A stretch of DNA of 64,000 nucleotides from positions 44,878,580 through 44,942,579 of the forward strand of contig NC_088678.1 of the NCBI RefSeq assembly GCF_950023065.1, in the 5' to 3' direction. A program made the translations under genes and the position numbers. Source of the DNA: Planococcus citri. Lineage: Eukaryota > Arthropoda > Insecta > Hemiptera > Pseudococcidae. Each line of letters begins with the position of its first letter. The first letter of the stretch is position 1. Shown piece by piece: positions 1-13,100 of this stretch. The notes beneath the pieces are model-generated. The model searched no databases. It saw only the letters and a list, made by a program, of their open reading frames with translations, and was not told where the DNA came from.

Positions 1-3000
1 AAGCTGAAAGCTGAGGAAGTTTGGGATTTTTGAAAATTAAAAGCTAAAGCCAAAAGTTTCATCTTTCAGCTTTTCATTCCAACTTGGAAATGGAAATCTG
101 CAAATCTGACAAGGAAACTACTCCAACCCTCCGCCGCGCCTATGATTTAGACAATTCTTCGATAGGCCTACCTGGAAAGGGCTTGTCAAAAAACTTTCAA
201 ATATAAAATTTCAAGTTCATTTCTCAATTTTTGGCAAATTTTAAAAAAATGTATTTAGTTTTAGCTTTTAAAATCAATTGCAAGAAATGCAAACTGAAAT
301 TAAATGTTTTCAGTTGAGCTGCTAGTTGACTATAATTATTGAAATGATTTCAAACCATTATTGGTAGGTACATATGATATTTAGTTTCCAAACTCCGCTG
401 TCGTAAGCGAAATTGGCCCTAAAACAACCAAATTTTACATTATTACATAGTATAAGACTGCCATGTAATTAGAAAAAAAAAAACAGAAATTGAATGGTAC
501 CTAGTCTAGTAAGTCTACTAAAACTGAATTTTTTTAAAATTTCCCTTTCAATTTTCAAAATCTGTGTTCAGCTTTCAACTTGATTAAATCTTCAGATGCT
601 GGGTCATCAACTCATTTAGAATTCTTAACTGTTCTTTGAACCAGTCAGCAAAAACATTCGTTCCAATTAAACCTTTGGATACCTTACCTAATACCTACCT
701 CTTTAAAACAGCATCTGTGTAGGTGTACTGTAGATGGGGGCTTGTGCATCTGAAACAAAAAAAAAGATACTCGAGTTGTTGAAAACGTTATTTTTTTCGC
801 GGAAATGAAAACCAAGATCAGATCCCGTTACTTTGAAGGGTTACATTTAACCCGGAATTATACGTTTGACGCGAAAATTAGATCTACCTGCGTCTTGATA
901 TAACGGGTTGTTTTAAGAATGGCAGGTGGAATATCGCATCTGCACGAGTTGTTTATTGTTTGAAAATTTTTTATTTCATTTGTGGCTCGTGCGGGCGATC
1001 ATTAAAACATGAAAAACCGTACCTTCTTCGACTGTGCTGAAGATCTTTTGCGTAAATCTAGGGACTGGTGGAACAGCCGAGCAAAGAGCTCGAGCTCGCG
1101 ACGAAAATTGTCGGTTGTTGTGGTTTTCAGATTCAGATTGCTGATAAAAAAAAGTCGAATCTTCGGTTTAGAGGCAGATTACATATTATGTGTTATAGGT
1201 TAAGGAGAATTTATGAAAAAATACATCATCTTGATCCTTCGTTTTATTAAAGCTTAGCAAGGACATCGACTTCTTGTTATTGTGTAGGTAGGTATGTAGT
1301 ATGTAGGTAGAGGTACACGACCTATCCTGTGTGTTTCTGTCTAGAATAATTTCAAAATCTGATTGAAGTCGTAGTTTTTAAACAGTTTTTGTAAATTTTA
1401 AAAAGCTTCAAATATAATTTTCTTGCGATTGCTATGAAGTGTTAACTTTCCCTTCCCTTCCCTTTTATTCATTTTCTAAAATGTCCAACATGCGGAAATT
1501 TGATCAATATATTTTTCAACATGGACAAAAAAGTTCTATTAATAGGTATAAAAAAAATCAATCTATGAAAAGTAAATAATACAACATTTACCTTAAAATA
1601 AGCGTGAAATAAATCGATAAAAAATAAACAGACCTTTTTTGCGGCCAATTACTCAACGGATAAAGTTTATTATAAAGCCATTTAGCACGTAGTGCATTAC
1701 ACTTTATTCGATATAGTTACACCCTTACCCCTTTAATACATACATAAAAGTATACACAGAAATATAAAGGTATAAGAGCTAAAAAAAAAAAATAAAGGGA
1801 TAAAAAACATCATCAATTACAAAAGGGTTGATTGGGTGGTGTGTAAACTCGCACACGAAATGAACGTGGTATATATAAATTACGATAATATCTTGTTCTT
1901 TAAATTTCTACCTGAGTGGCGCGCGTGTTTGGCACACGATCATCCCTTTCATTTTTTTAACCCTTCATTGTGATAGCATCTGGTGCAAAAAAAAACTACC
2001 TACAGGAGAAGACATTAAATAAAAAAAAAACCTGTTTGCTCGTCTTCCGCATATTTCAAGGAAATTCCCGATAGGTTTTTTTTACTTCACCCCTTTGACG
2101 AATGTTTTGTTCGACCGGTTTCCAGTTTACCCCTTTCAAATCGAATAGGTTTTTTTTCGCCGTCGTCAAATTAGCGGATAATAGCTTGAACCAATGTAAC
2201 CCTAATTTAAAAGGTTCTTTTTTTTCTAACCCTATCGATATTGGCAATTGAAAGAAAAAAAGAAAGAAAGTGAGCAACGGTATTGATGATGAACCTGCGG
2301 TTTCCAAGTGTGTATGTTCTGTGTAGGTAGCTGTAGGTCTTAAGGTACTTACACACTGAAACGACTCAATTCAAAAAACACGTTCGGTGTTCGCCTTTTT
2401 CGCGTACAGTGCTGTAAAGTAACGCGATATCATAAGGCCCTCGAAGAAAATAATGATCTATTTATTTTAAAGTATTAATGTGAAAGTTACTATCCCGAAG
2501 CTACCTTTCTGTTGCAGATAATGGAAAGTTTTTCGAAGGGCTACATCATTCACATTCTTATAAGGGTTACTGCAACTATTTCGGGGGTGTAATTGTCAGA
2601 CCCTCCCATTATTGCAATGGCTTCCAATCAATATTAACTATCGTATAGTATTCCTAGTATTGACGATTCTTTAAGCAACCAAAAACTATATGGATAATTC
2701 TTCCCTTTTATCATTTGTCAATGTACTTATTATAGGAAAAACGTTCGTATGGGATGACTGGATAGGAGAAATTTTCGACATAAATGTTCCGTTCATCGAG
2801 TAATTATTTCGTGTAATTTTTACAGTCTGTATAGATAGTTTTTTCCATTTCATTTTATTTTCTTTGTAGGTGGTTTGAGAAAACCCATCGAAGACAGGTA
2901 TGTTTGTTTGTAAGATTTCTTTGTTGTTTTACGAATTTTGCTCAAAATTTATCCGATGAAGAAGAAAGTTAAGCATGACCGAGCATGAAAATTGGAAAAT

Positions 3001-6000
3001 TCTGTATCTACCGATTGCTGTCGTATGTCTACCTTGTCGGTTGATAGAGCAAAGGGTGAAAATTCTCAAAAAAAAATCCATTTTGATATACCTACTTACC
3101 AATTCTCTTCCAATATTTTTTTTCATACCCAATGAAAAAAAATTGACCAATTAGCTTGACATTTATTTTGAATGAGTTCCTAAATGTTCTATCGAACCTG
3201 GAATTTTAACAAATTTCATTTTGCTGATGCAGAAGATCTGTGGAGATGCCAAAGATACGAAAAAATTTTATATGAATTTTTGTTCTTTTTATTGTGATGG
3301 GGTAAATGCTGTTCAGAATTCCAATAGGAAATTCTAAAGTTTCAACAAAATCTGCAAAATTTAATTTATTGACTTTTTTCAATCTTTTTTTTCCTTGCAA
3401 TGTTTCAGTTTTGCCAATTCCTTCCCTCTCATATCATTCGCATTGTTTCTGAATAAAATGATGATAAAATCAAATAATCTTGGAAAAATTTCTCTACTTT
3501 TGATGATTTTTGAACAGATTTCTACAATTTTTTCCACCAACTACTTTTCAATCTGAAATTTAAATGTAGACTTTTCTCACCTTTGGACTTCCTTAACTGA
3601 CAAGTTTCCTGTCTTCTGTCAGAACAAATCAAAGGAGAGTTTTAGTGATGTTTTGTATTGACTGAAATTTCACATGCAAGTTACAGCAGACTAAATTTCT
3701 AATTTGCCAACTAGTGACTAATTAAAAATTCGTCGTTGTTCAATTTATTTAAGGTGGTTGACAAATGCAAGCTAAATAATTTCGATTTGGACTGTAATAG
3801 AAGGTGTGCCGGAATTGCATGATATCCACAAAAAATATGAACTATGCGATCAAAGAAATTAAATGAATAGTTAAATTAGGTATATTACACATGAGAACGA
3901 GTCGATGTGTCCGCCTCTGATTTAAACAAAACTGTGATTTTTGGGAAAAGCATTGTCTGAAACCCACATATTCAAAATTTCAGCTGCCCAAACTGATTTT
4001 TCGATTTTTTTTCAAATGTTTGAATATCCCATATTGACGACTTTTGACGATTTTTGAGAAAAAAAAAAGAAAAAAAAGATGCATACTCGTATTTTTTCAG
4101 TAAAATTTATGAAAGTTAATCCTGAAACTATTATCGACTCTTTTGAATCGAATTTTACCATTTCAGCAGGTTATTCTAGAGCATTCAGTGAAATTTTCCA
4201 TTTCCCCAAAATTTTCCAATTCCTCGAGAAGGCGTAGGTAAAGAAATTAATTTGGGCACCTAAAAATCGAGTTGGTAAACTGATATTCTGTTCTTGTCCT
4301 TGTAAAAATTTCATTTATTCGGGTTGAAAAGTCCTTTCTTTCGATCACTCGCGACAGACTGCCTTACCAGAAAAAAAATGATAAACTGTAAAAAACCTCA
4401 AGTACTTAGATTTTTACTTCAGGTTCGATTGTAACTCATAAGGTAGCTCATAAAAAAAATATCAACTGCACAAACTGAAAATTGAGGGTCCTAGTATGGT
4501 TTTGAATTTTCCATGATTTGTGCAAAAACCGCATAAATGAGGGGAGGGGAGGGGGAATAGAATAGTCTGTCACCTATTATGAAAAATCGAATTTAATAGT
4601 CACATTTGAAATAATAGATTCATAATCACATTCATTACCCAATTTCGACACGAATATGAATAAAGAAGATATTTGGGGAAGAGGCAATTTTTTTCAAAAA
4701 ATATCCTAAAATCTTGAAATTTACAACACTGGATATCCTTTTTCTAGATCAAAATGCAACTTCTCACAAGTTTTGGAAGCACATTCGCCATGAGTGAAAG
4801 AAAATACTATTTGGATTCGAATTTTTCCAAAAAAATACATATCAGCTACACTCAAGATTTTCTTTTGGATCGTCGGAACGCGTAATTGGGTAGCAACAAC
4901 TTTGTGATTTTTTTTTTAATCGGTCATAACTATTTCAACAACAAACCCGTTTTGGATTTCTCATAAGCGAAAAAGTGTATTTTTTCGAGGCTTTAAAAAA
5001 AAACTACAATTCACTTTAGATAATATATGAGTGAGAAAAAGCGTGTAAGTATATATTTTTCGACATTTCTCAACTTTTTTTTGGAAAATTCGGACCCCTA
5101 AAAAATAGTAGGTACCATTTTTTTTTCTGCTGAAGTCAAAATAGGGCCTCTACATATACGTGACTGTAGGTAATTCAAATGTATGTAGAAATTTGCAATT
5201 TGCTTCTTTTGGATAGTAACATGACTATTTGATTTTTTGACAAAATTTAATGTAAACAATTTTTGGATAGTTATTTTAGAAAATTCAAAACCATGTAAAA
5301 TCCGCAATTTTTAGTTTCAGTGTAGTTAAAAAAATTTTAAGAGCTGTCCTGTGGGTTGTCATTGAACTTTTTGAAATAAAAATTTGATCTGATACTCGAG
5401 GTACTTTCTGGTAGAATACTTTCGTGATTTAAGCAATTTTACACCGCTCAGCAAAACAGATTATGATTTTAATGATGTTGAGGACAGAAGAGAATGATGA
5501 ATTAGGTATCTACCTGAAAATCGTCTTGAATTTTTTTTGCTTACTTATAGCTTTTTTAAAGCTATGTATTTACAGACCAAATTATGGTGGCATCCAATCA
5601 TCCTGTATTTCATCAATTTTTTCGTTTTCACTTCAATTCTCCACTTTGTATTGCATAGAAAATCTTTAAAATTCATAACCCTCCTCCTCTCTCCCCTCTA
5701 GAAAATAAATACCTGGCGGGACAAACGACTATTTTAGCACTTTTCCAAAAATCCTTCCAGGAGAATATCTTTGAATTAGAAGAAATAAAATGCAATATTT
5801 TACCCCAAACTTGAGACACAACATCTACCTATACGTAGCTCAAGTCGATACCTACCATAAAACCTTCTTCAAGGGTCATCACGTGGTATATTCTACAAAT
5901 GTTGAAAATTTCAGTTGAAAACATGACAAAACATTCCAAGTATAAGTGCATATTTTTCTTACATATTATTATAATCGTCGCGATCATCTCGAAAGGAAAA

Positions 6001-8339
6001 ATCGCTCGATAAGGGAAAAAAACGTTAAAGTGGTTTGGCCTGATGTACAAAATTGACCCCAAAGGTTGGTCGTTATAATACAGTTACAATATTTTACATG
6101 CGTAACAACAGTACGCCGGAAAAGGAATATTACTTTGCATAAATAGAAAAAATACCTTTACCAATACATACACAGAGGTACCTTCGAGTACATGTGCCCT
6201 CTATGCTCAGCGTACACATCACAAATTGGAGTAATTCAAACGCGCGCAGACTGGTTTCAATAATAGAATATTAACGAACGCGTGTTAAAAATTCAATAAA
6301 GATTTACTCTCTATATTCGCGACGATATTTTTTATAATAGAAAATATTTGCAAATTCTAGACCAAAGGCCACTTCCCTTGTAAGGCGTGATCTGGTTTTT
6401 ACCTCACCCTCTTAAAAATCTCGGCTCGGACAAAAGAATCACCGGCAAAGTAGCGTTGTTGATCGGTTCAGAAGTAAATTGACATGGAAAGATGCTAAAG
6501 GACCCAAAAACTGATTTACTGTATGTATTCGTATTATAAATAGAGGTTTTGAAAAAGAGAACGTGGCGCGAGGCATGGAGAGTTGGGTGAAATGCAAAAA
6601 AACATAAGAAAAACAGGAACACGGTTGAATATTCACGTCATATTCTCGCTGAAAAGGCGCGTGAACCTTTCAAGTGACCCCTCAACCAACTGTCAGCAAC
6701 ATGTACCTTTTTTTCACTCGTTTTCAGTTGAAAATTTAAATTTCGTTCGGCCATCTCAACGCGCCATCGAGTGTTATTAATTCTGACATTTTCATTTGTT
6801 TCGTTCGGGGTTTCTCACTATGGTATACGCGGATGGAAGGTTTCGATGTTGTGAGAAAATGCGTAAAATATGGTAAACCGAACCACTCGTCGTGTTTAAA
6901 ACACATACAATTAAATCCTTTAGAAAATTTGACCTAATAAAACTCACGTATGGTACCAGGAAGAAGTAAAAGAAAAAAAAAGTCAATAAAACCATCTTAG
7001 GCATACCCACAAAGTACAACTAATAAAACTCCTTTTACAATCCTTTTCCGATTCTTTTATCTAGTAAATATAATAAAAAAAATAAAAAAAAAGAAAAAAA
7101 GAGAAGAGAGAAAAGGAGAAAAAAAGAGGATTTGTATTGCGGTTTTAACCAATTTAACCCTAAATTAGTCTTTTAAAAAATAGATAAACGAAAGGGTCCA
7201 ATTTGTCGCAAAAAGAAAAACGACACTCGACAGGAAACGCCAAAGGATACAGTAGTCATTGTAAGGGTTAACAATTGGCGGTCAACTTTGCGATTTTGTA
7301 ACTGGTTTCGTTTTATCGGCAAATTTACGTAATAGTGCGGCGGCGTTTAGTTTCACAAATATCAAAGTAACGGTAACCCGAAAACAGTTAAAAGCCTTTC
7401 AAAAGCCTTTCTTTAGGTTATACTACATTTATTCTCTCTCTCCGTAATAAAAGCTGAAGTCGTAAAAATCCTTTTCTCTCAGCTAACTCCTTTCTTTAGA
7501 GTTTTTATGCCGTACAACGACTGTCCAGTTATTTTTCTTTTCTTCTAACAAAGCAATACCTTCTATCAAAATACGAGTATACTAGTCAGTGCCTAACTGT
7601 AAACGTTTTTTGCCATCCTGGACGCGGTTTTTTTTTGCTGCCGCTTACCTCTTTTCTTTAATTTCGATTATATGGATGGAACATGTTGTAGTCGGCGCGT
7701 GTGTCCGGTCTCGGGTCTATAGGCCACACAATAGGTCGTGGTTAACGTGACAAAACCCTTTAAGAAGTTTATATGCATAATAAGTAGGACTTCTCACCGT
7801 CCTCCTCATTGACGAAAGGTCGAATCATTTGATAATTAGGTATTGATCTCACGCTTTAGATTTCCTAACATGTAGATCACTAGGTATATGGAAGTTCCAT
7901 TTGAAATTTACATATATATGTAGGTGGGTAAGGGGTAAGGTACTTACCTATACATTATAATATGATTGGGAAGAAAACATGTCTCGTCTGTATTATGGGG
8001 AATTCTTTCGTCGCAACGATTAGGTAAATTTAAAATGAATTGTAGACATGATTGAATTAATTGAAGAAGAAAAGGTTACAAAAAAAGAATTCCAACTGTT
8101 AAATTACCTATACTCACGATCGTTCTAATCGAAGGTACATACTTTTAAAGTTCACATTTGTTCAAATTCATTTCAAATAAGTAGGTACATGTGAAAAAAG
8201 TGAGATAACTGGAAAACGAACTAATCAGATCTGATGCGGACATGCTTTGCGTCTATGAGGATAAGATCTGGTCTGATTAGGTATTTATGTGTAAATCACA
8301 TCAGATGGAATCCAATCATTTTTCTCTGGCTATTTATTG
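1..8339. other. Gene-poor AT-rich intergenic DNA
   Basis: I see no supportable gene here. All open frames are under 90 codons, several are overlapping or antisense, and none shows a recognisable family. The stretch holds homopolymer A/T runs and a purine-only tract at about 7073-7131. A diverged relative of the palindrome arm found at 40.3-40.9 kb lies at about 3968-4025. Short motifs of the ACCCTT and ACCCCTTT type are frequent at about 1720-2240 and around 7.1-7.8 kb. A role as distal regulatory DNA of the Krüppel gene is possible but is inference only. Confidence 0.6.
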
Positions 8340-9130
8340 AATCACTTGAGAAAATCCCTTCAACAAAATTGCTAAAAAAAAACACAGATTTTTATATTCA
8401 AATTACCAAAAAAACTTAAATTTTTGCCAAATTTACAAAAAATCCTATATTTTTGTAAAAATTGTAAAAAAAGAGGCAGTTTTGGTCAAAATTTGCAAAA
8501 AAAATCAGTGTTTTATCAAAATTACCGAAAAAGTTTACCTTTTTTTTTTTGCCAAAATTGTAACAAAATTTAACTTTTTTATAAAACGTATAAAAAAAGA
8601 CCACTTTTTGTGAAAATTTCCAAAAAGCCTGTTATTTTTTCTACCAAAACTTCCCAAAAAATTTTACCCACAATTATCAAAAAATCTTGACTTTTTCGCA
8701 AAATTCGTAGTACCTTATTTTGTAAAAACTGTGAAAAAGACGTATTTTTGTTCAAAATGCCCGTAAAGTATTGCTTTTTTTGTCGCAAAAACCCGACTTT
8801 TTTTGCTCAAACTTCCAAACAAAAAATATTACTTTTTTGCCAAAATTGCAACAAACCCAACAAGCTATAGTTTTTTCTATCAAAACTGACTGCCAAAATA
8901 TGTTGCTTTTTTGGTCAAAATTTCCAAAAAAAAAAAAATAGTTAGAATCAAAAAATCTTACTTACCTACTTTATACACAGAATTGCAAAAAAATACCTTT
9001 TTTTACTCAAAATTTCCAGAGAATCCAGGTTTTTTTTGCCTAAATCCCAAAAAGGCCTATTTTTTCCTGTCAAACTTGATCTGACTAAAATTTTTACTTG
9101 CCTGTTTGCTAAAAATGCAATAAAATAATT
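8340..9130. repeat. Degenerate A/T-rich tandem-like repeat array
   Basis: The stretch is built from many imperfect copies of a short unit. Each pairs a T-run and a GTCAAAATT or GCCAAAATT core with an A-run, for example TTTTTGCCAAATTTACAAAA, spaced roughly 35-55 bases apart. On the minus strand this gives artefactual reading frames rich in Phe, Asn and Lys with a repeating FFxNFxK pattern, so those frames are not genes. The copies are heavily diverged, suggesting an old satellite-like or slippage-derived array. Boundaries are approximate. Confidence 0.65.
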
Positions 9131-9779
9131 CTACTTATTTTTTATCTTTCAGGGAAGACTTTTTTGAATGTTTCATCTTTACCAAAAATTGCTAGGAATT
9201 CTTACCTCCCCACCTACATTTGGAAATTAGGTTTTTGAAGAAAATTTATTTGGAGGAATGGAATCTAATTCGAGAATTCAGTAGTCGAGAAAAAAACGTT
9301 TGGAAAAAATTTGTGGTTATTCGAAAGATTATCTCAGAATCTTAATGCAAATCGTTTTGAAGGTGCAGAACAACAATTTGTATTGCATTTTATTTCGATT
9401 GATTCTCTTCCAAGCTTCCAGCTCTTACTGGAATTAAGGGTCACTAATTTTTGGGCTGCGCGAAGGGAAATTGCAAGATCGGTAAAAAATACACTGCGTA
9501 TATCAAGCCAAATTTTATAATAAGTATTCAAAGGCTTGTTTTCCACGAAAAAAAATGATCAAATTAAGGTAGAACGCTGAAATTTGTTTTTTTTTCTACT
9601 CTACTGTCGACGCTTCCAAATCAATTGTTGGTGGTTTTGAGCTTTCAGCAGATTTTTTTATTTTAGTTTTGATTTTTTTTTTTTTTTTGATTATTGAGAT
9701 CAAGGATTTAAATCATCGCAGATGTTTACGTAAATTTTACTTTTTTCCAAAATTTTTTTTGATTTTTTTGGTTATTTTG

Positions 9780-10115
9780 ATTCTTTTTGTTCAGCTGCTT
9801 CTTCTACGTAATTATGATCCTCTTGATGCTTCTAGTTCCTCAGGTTCTTCATCTCCTATACATACCTACCTAAGTATTTAGTCATGTGATTTTTTTGGGG
9901 TGCTCATAAGGTTCCTCTGGATCTTCCATTTTTTGTTATTTTGTATATTTCTGTGGTTCGTTCTTCAAGTTCTTTTCGTGACTGATATTTTTTTGGTTCC
10001 TCCAGCTCTTCTCGTTCTTCTATAGGTAGTGCCTCCATGGTTTTTCTGGTGGTTCGTTTAGTTCTTAAGGTTTCTCTGGCTCTTGAGGTTCTTCCGCAAA
10101 AATTCTGGAAAGCAT
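9780..10115. repeat. Degenerate GTTCTTC / GTTCCTC simple repeat
   Basis: Imperfect copies of GGTTCTTC, GTTCCTC and CTCTTC recur every few bases (for example 'AGTTCCTCAGGTTCTTCATC'), interrupted by unrelated T-rich sequence. One frame reads as a short Ser/Gly run and its complement as Glu-rich, but no frame stays open through the region. This looks like a decayed short-unit repeat, not a gene. Confidence 0.45.
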
Positions 10116-13100
10116 TTCATTCTCATGAACTTGAATCCAAAGAGCAACCAAACGTAGCCTACATATTTCAGAAAAAATGAGCGTTTTTAGAGCACCCAAA
10201 AATAAGTAGATATACACTATACCTATTACGAAATTTCATTTTTTTAATTTCAAGCGATTTTTTGAAAATTCTGTGGCTTATTGTTAGTCTCATGTATGAA
10301 ACCATTTGAATTGGTATGTTTCGATTTCAAAAAAAGCAAGTCGAATCAAAAGAACATGTCTTAAAACCCTCTTGACCAGAATTTTAGGTGCCAGACTTCA
10401 TTTTTGGTTTTCTAGTGAATTCTTGAAAATGGAAAAAAAATTGAAAAGGCTGATATTATGGCAATTTTCAAATTCTTTCATAAGATATTTTTTCTTGAAA
10501 TGAAACGAGCTGGTTTAAATAATTATAGGTGTATTCATTTCATATCTCTCAACTCGACAACAATCGTTTTTGAGCTATTCTGGAGTCTCTAGGAAGTTCT
10601 CAATTTTTCTCAAGAATTCCAAATTGCTGTAGAAAAGCTAAAAATGAATATTTTTTATGCAGTAGGGTATTCAAAGAATTTTCATTTTTTCCCCTGTTTA
10701 TAATATTCAAATCTCGCAACTCTCATTCACCCTGCATACATTACTCATCAACTTCTCCCTAAAACCAGCAATGATTCACTTTATCTCGTCACTCAGATTA
10801 CCACGTGTCAAAAAGTGAGAAAAAAAAATTCTCAGAAATTTTCAAAACAGCTCTATCTTCAAATCTGGTTATACTTAATCGTTTATTCTTTCGCGCACGT
10901 TTGGACTGTCCTGTCCACTGCTGGTAGTTTTTTTCGGGTGATCCTTGATGGTGGTAAAACTTATTGTGCCATTGTATTATCGCGTATTTCGGTGTTACCA
11001 ACATTTCATTGTGTTCGGTACACAATACAAGAAAGCATTTACCGCAGGAGAACAAGAGATCGACTTCTTTTGACTTCAGATTTGCTTCTTGAATGATGGT
11101 ATTGCCGTGAAATGAGAGGCCTAATTGGAGTTGGTTGTTTGTTGATGGACTGAGTATACTGAACGGTTTTTTTCCAGTAAATTTTGTGGTAGGTATTGAA
11201 GTTTTTGGTCAAGATTTCCTCCCTTTTCGAGGGTCACGATGGGTCAATCTAACTTCGTTCCTCTTTCTATCCTTGAAGAAGTATTTGAGTGGATATCTCG
11301 GAGTGATTAGAATTTATATAAAAATTGATGCAATTTCACAATACGTATGTCCTCGGGTTCCAATTCCATCGGATATATTTAAGCATTACAATACAATACC
11401 ACAAGATTTAGATATCTTCTACCGCAAAATACTGCGTATAGAGTAAAAAATAATAAAACATCAAAAAAATCTCGCCTATTTAGTAACTGTCAACTGCACA
11501 CGACTACATATAAATAAAATAGATGGAAGAGGCGCGGATATACGAGCATCAAATACCTGCAATATTTTTAATATTTAAAAGAAATTCAAAACACCTCCAC
11601 CCATTCGATCGACGTGATGACACAGTGCACCTATCCACCTCTATAGCAAAAAGAAGCTAAGAAGGAAAAAAACCCTATACTAGAAAAACTTAATCTTTTA
11701 TCCGTTCTTGAAAACTTTTCCTTTCTGCGAGGTAAATAATAGAAATAAGCCATTGTGAAGGAGGGCGAAAAAAAAATATGTAAAAAGAAACTCGGATTTG
11801 TTACGAATTTCATATTTTACATTTGTAACCGGAAGCTTTACATTTGTGTGGATTTTGTAAAGGCAAAGCAAAGGAGAAAGAAAGAGAGAGATACGATATG
11901 AAATTTTCATGTCAAAACAATAAGTATACCCGAAGGGTACCATGTGTATAAGAAACGTATCTCACAGTTCATTCGCCTATATGCGTATAAAATGAAGAAT
12001 ATGTTACATCTTCACGTCTTTAAAAAAAAGTTGTCAAATGTAAAGGCTACGACGACGTCGATTTGGTTATACGAGAAAAGGATAGATTTTTTTCTCATAT
12101 TCAAGGTCGGTATATATAGTCAAGGTCTTTGCCCTTAACCGAGTTTCGAGAAAGGACCACGAATTGGTATCTATTCTTTTCAATGCAGTGGTCAACGTGT
12201 TAACGTGTAGAAAAAAAGACTCCTGCGCCGAGATTTGCCAAAAGTCATTAGTCAAAATTAGTCATTTGAAAGGCATTATGTTTCTTTATTCGTAGTACGC
12301 AGCATTATGTGGAATAATTTAAATGAAACGCGATAAAAGTTGTGAAAGAGACGTTCTGTAATTTATTGCAGTTTCTCTCGTAACAATGCGAGTTTTTTTT
12401 TAAGTAGGTATAATTCGTACTGATAAGTTTTTTTGTATTTTAGCGATTGATAAACGCAAATAAAGAAAGTCTTCGGAGTGCTGTGTTTTTTAAATGAGCC
12501 AATGTGTGGGAATATGCAGAATGGTTTTCTTTTTCGTTATGCAAAGAAGAACGCTGCATGTGGGGTTATTATGGAGACGAATACAAAGTTACACATACGC
12601 GCAGCCCTTACAACCTGTAAATGTAGCTCTCGAATCGATGGAATGTCCACATCAGCGACACCCTTTCCTTCGCAGTCCGGCTGTATATTTATTCGCGAAG
12701 ATTCGCGTATCAATTAAAATATTCCACATTCCAGGGACATGTTTTCCTTTACCACGTGGACGTCGTGGTAAAGCCTAATTTGAGATTTATTAAAATCCCC
12801 GAAACAAACCCTTTTTGCTCGAACGATTCCGAATCTGAATTCTTCGACATCGTACTCGAAGATTTAGAATTCGATATACACCGGACGATTTTTGATGTTG
12901 TACTTGGCGGATTTAGAGGAATGGGTTCGCTAAAAGGTTTCAGGTATTTCTTTGGTAGGTATGGTATAACACGGTAGGATTTTAAAAAGGGTCTATTTGC
13001 ACGCTATTGAAAGCCGAAACGACGACCATGATGCAACTGACCGATCGAATATAACTACGGCGAAAAAAGAACAAAACGTTACATATTCGTTATAGGCGAA

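Noticed and set aside
11135..11446. 103-codon plus-strand frame
   Set aside because: Hydrophobic and aromatic-rich, no recognisable domain, and overlapping frames on both strands nearby; consistent with chance in AT-rich DNA.
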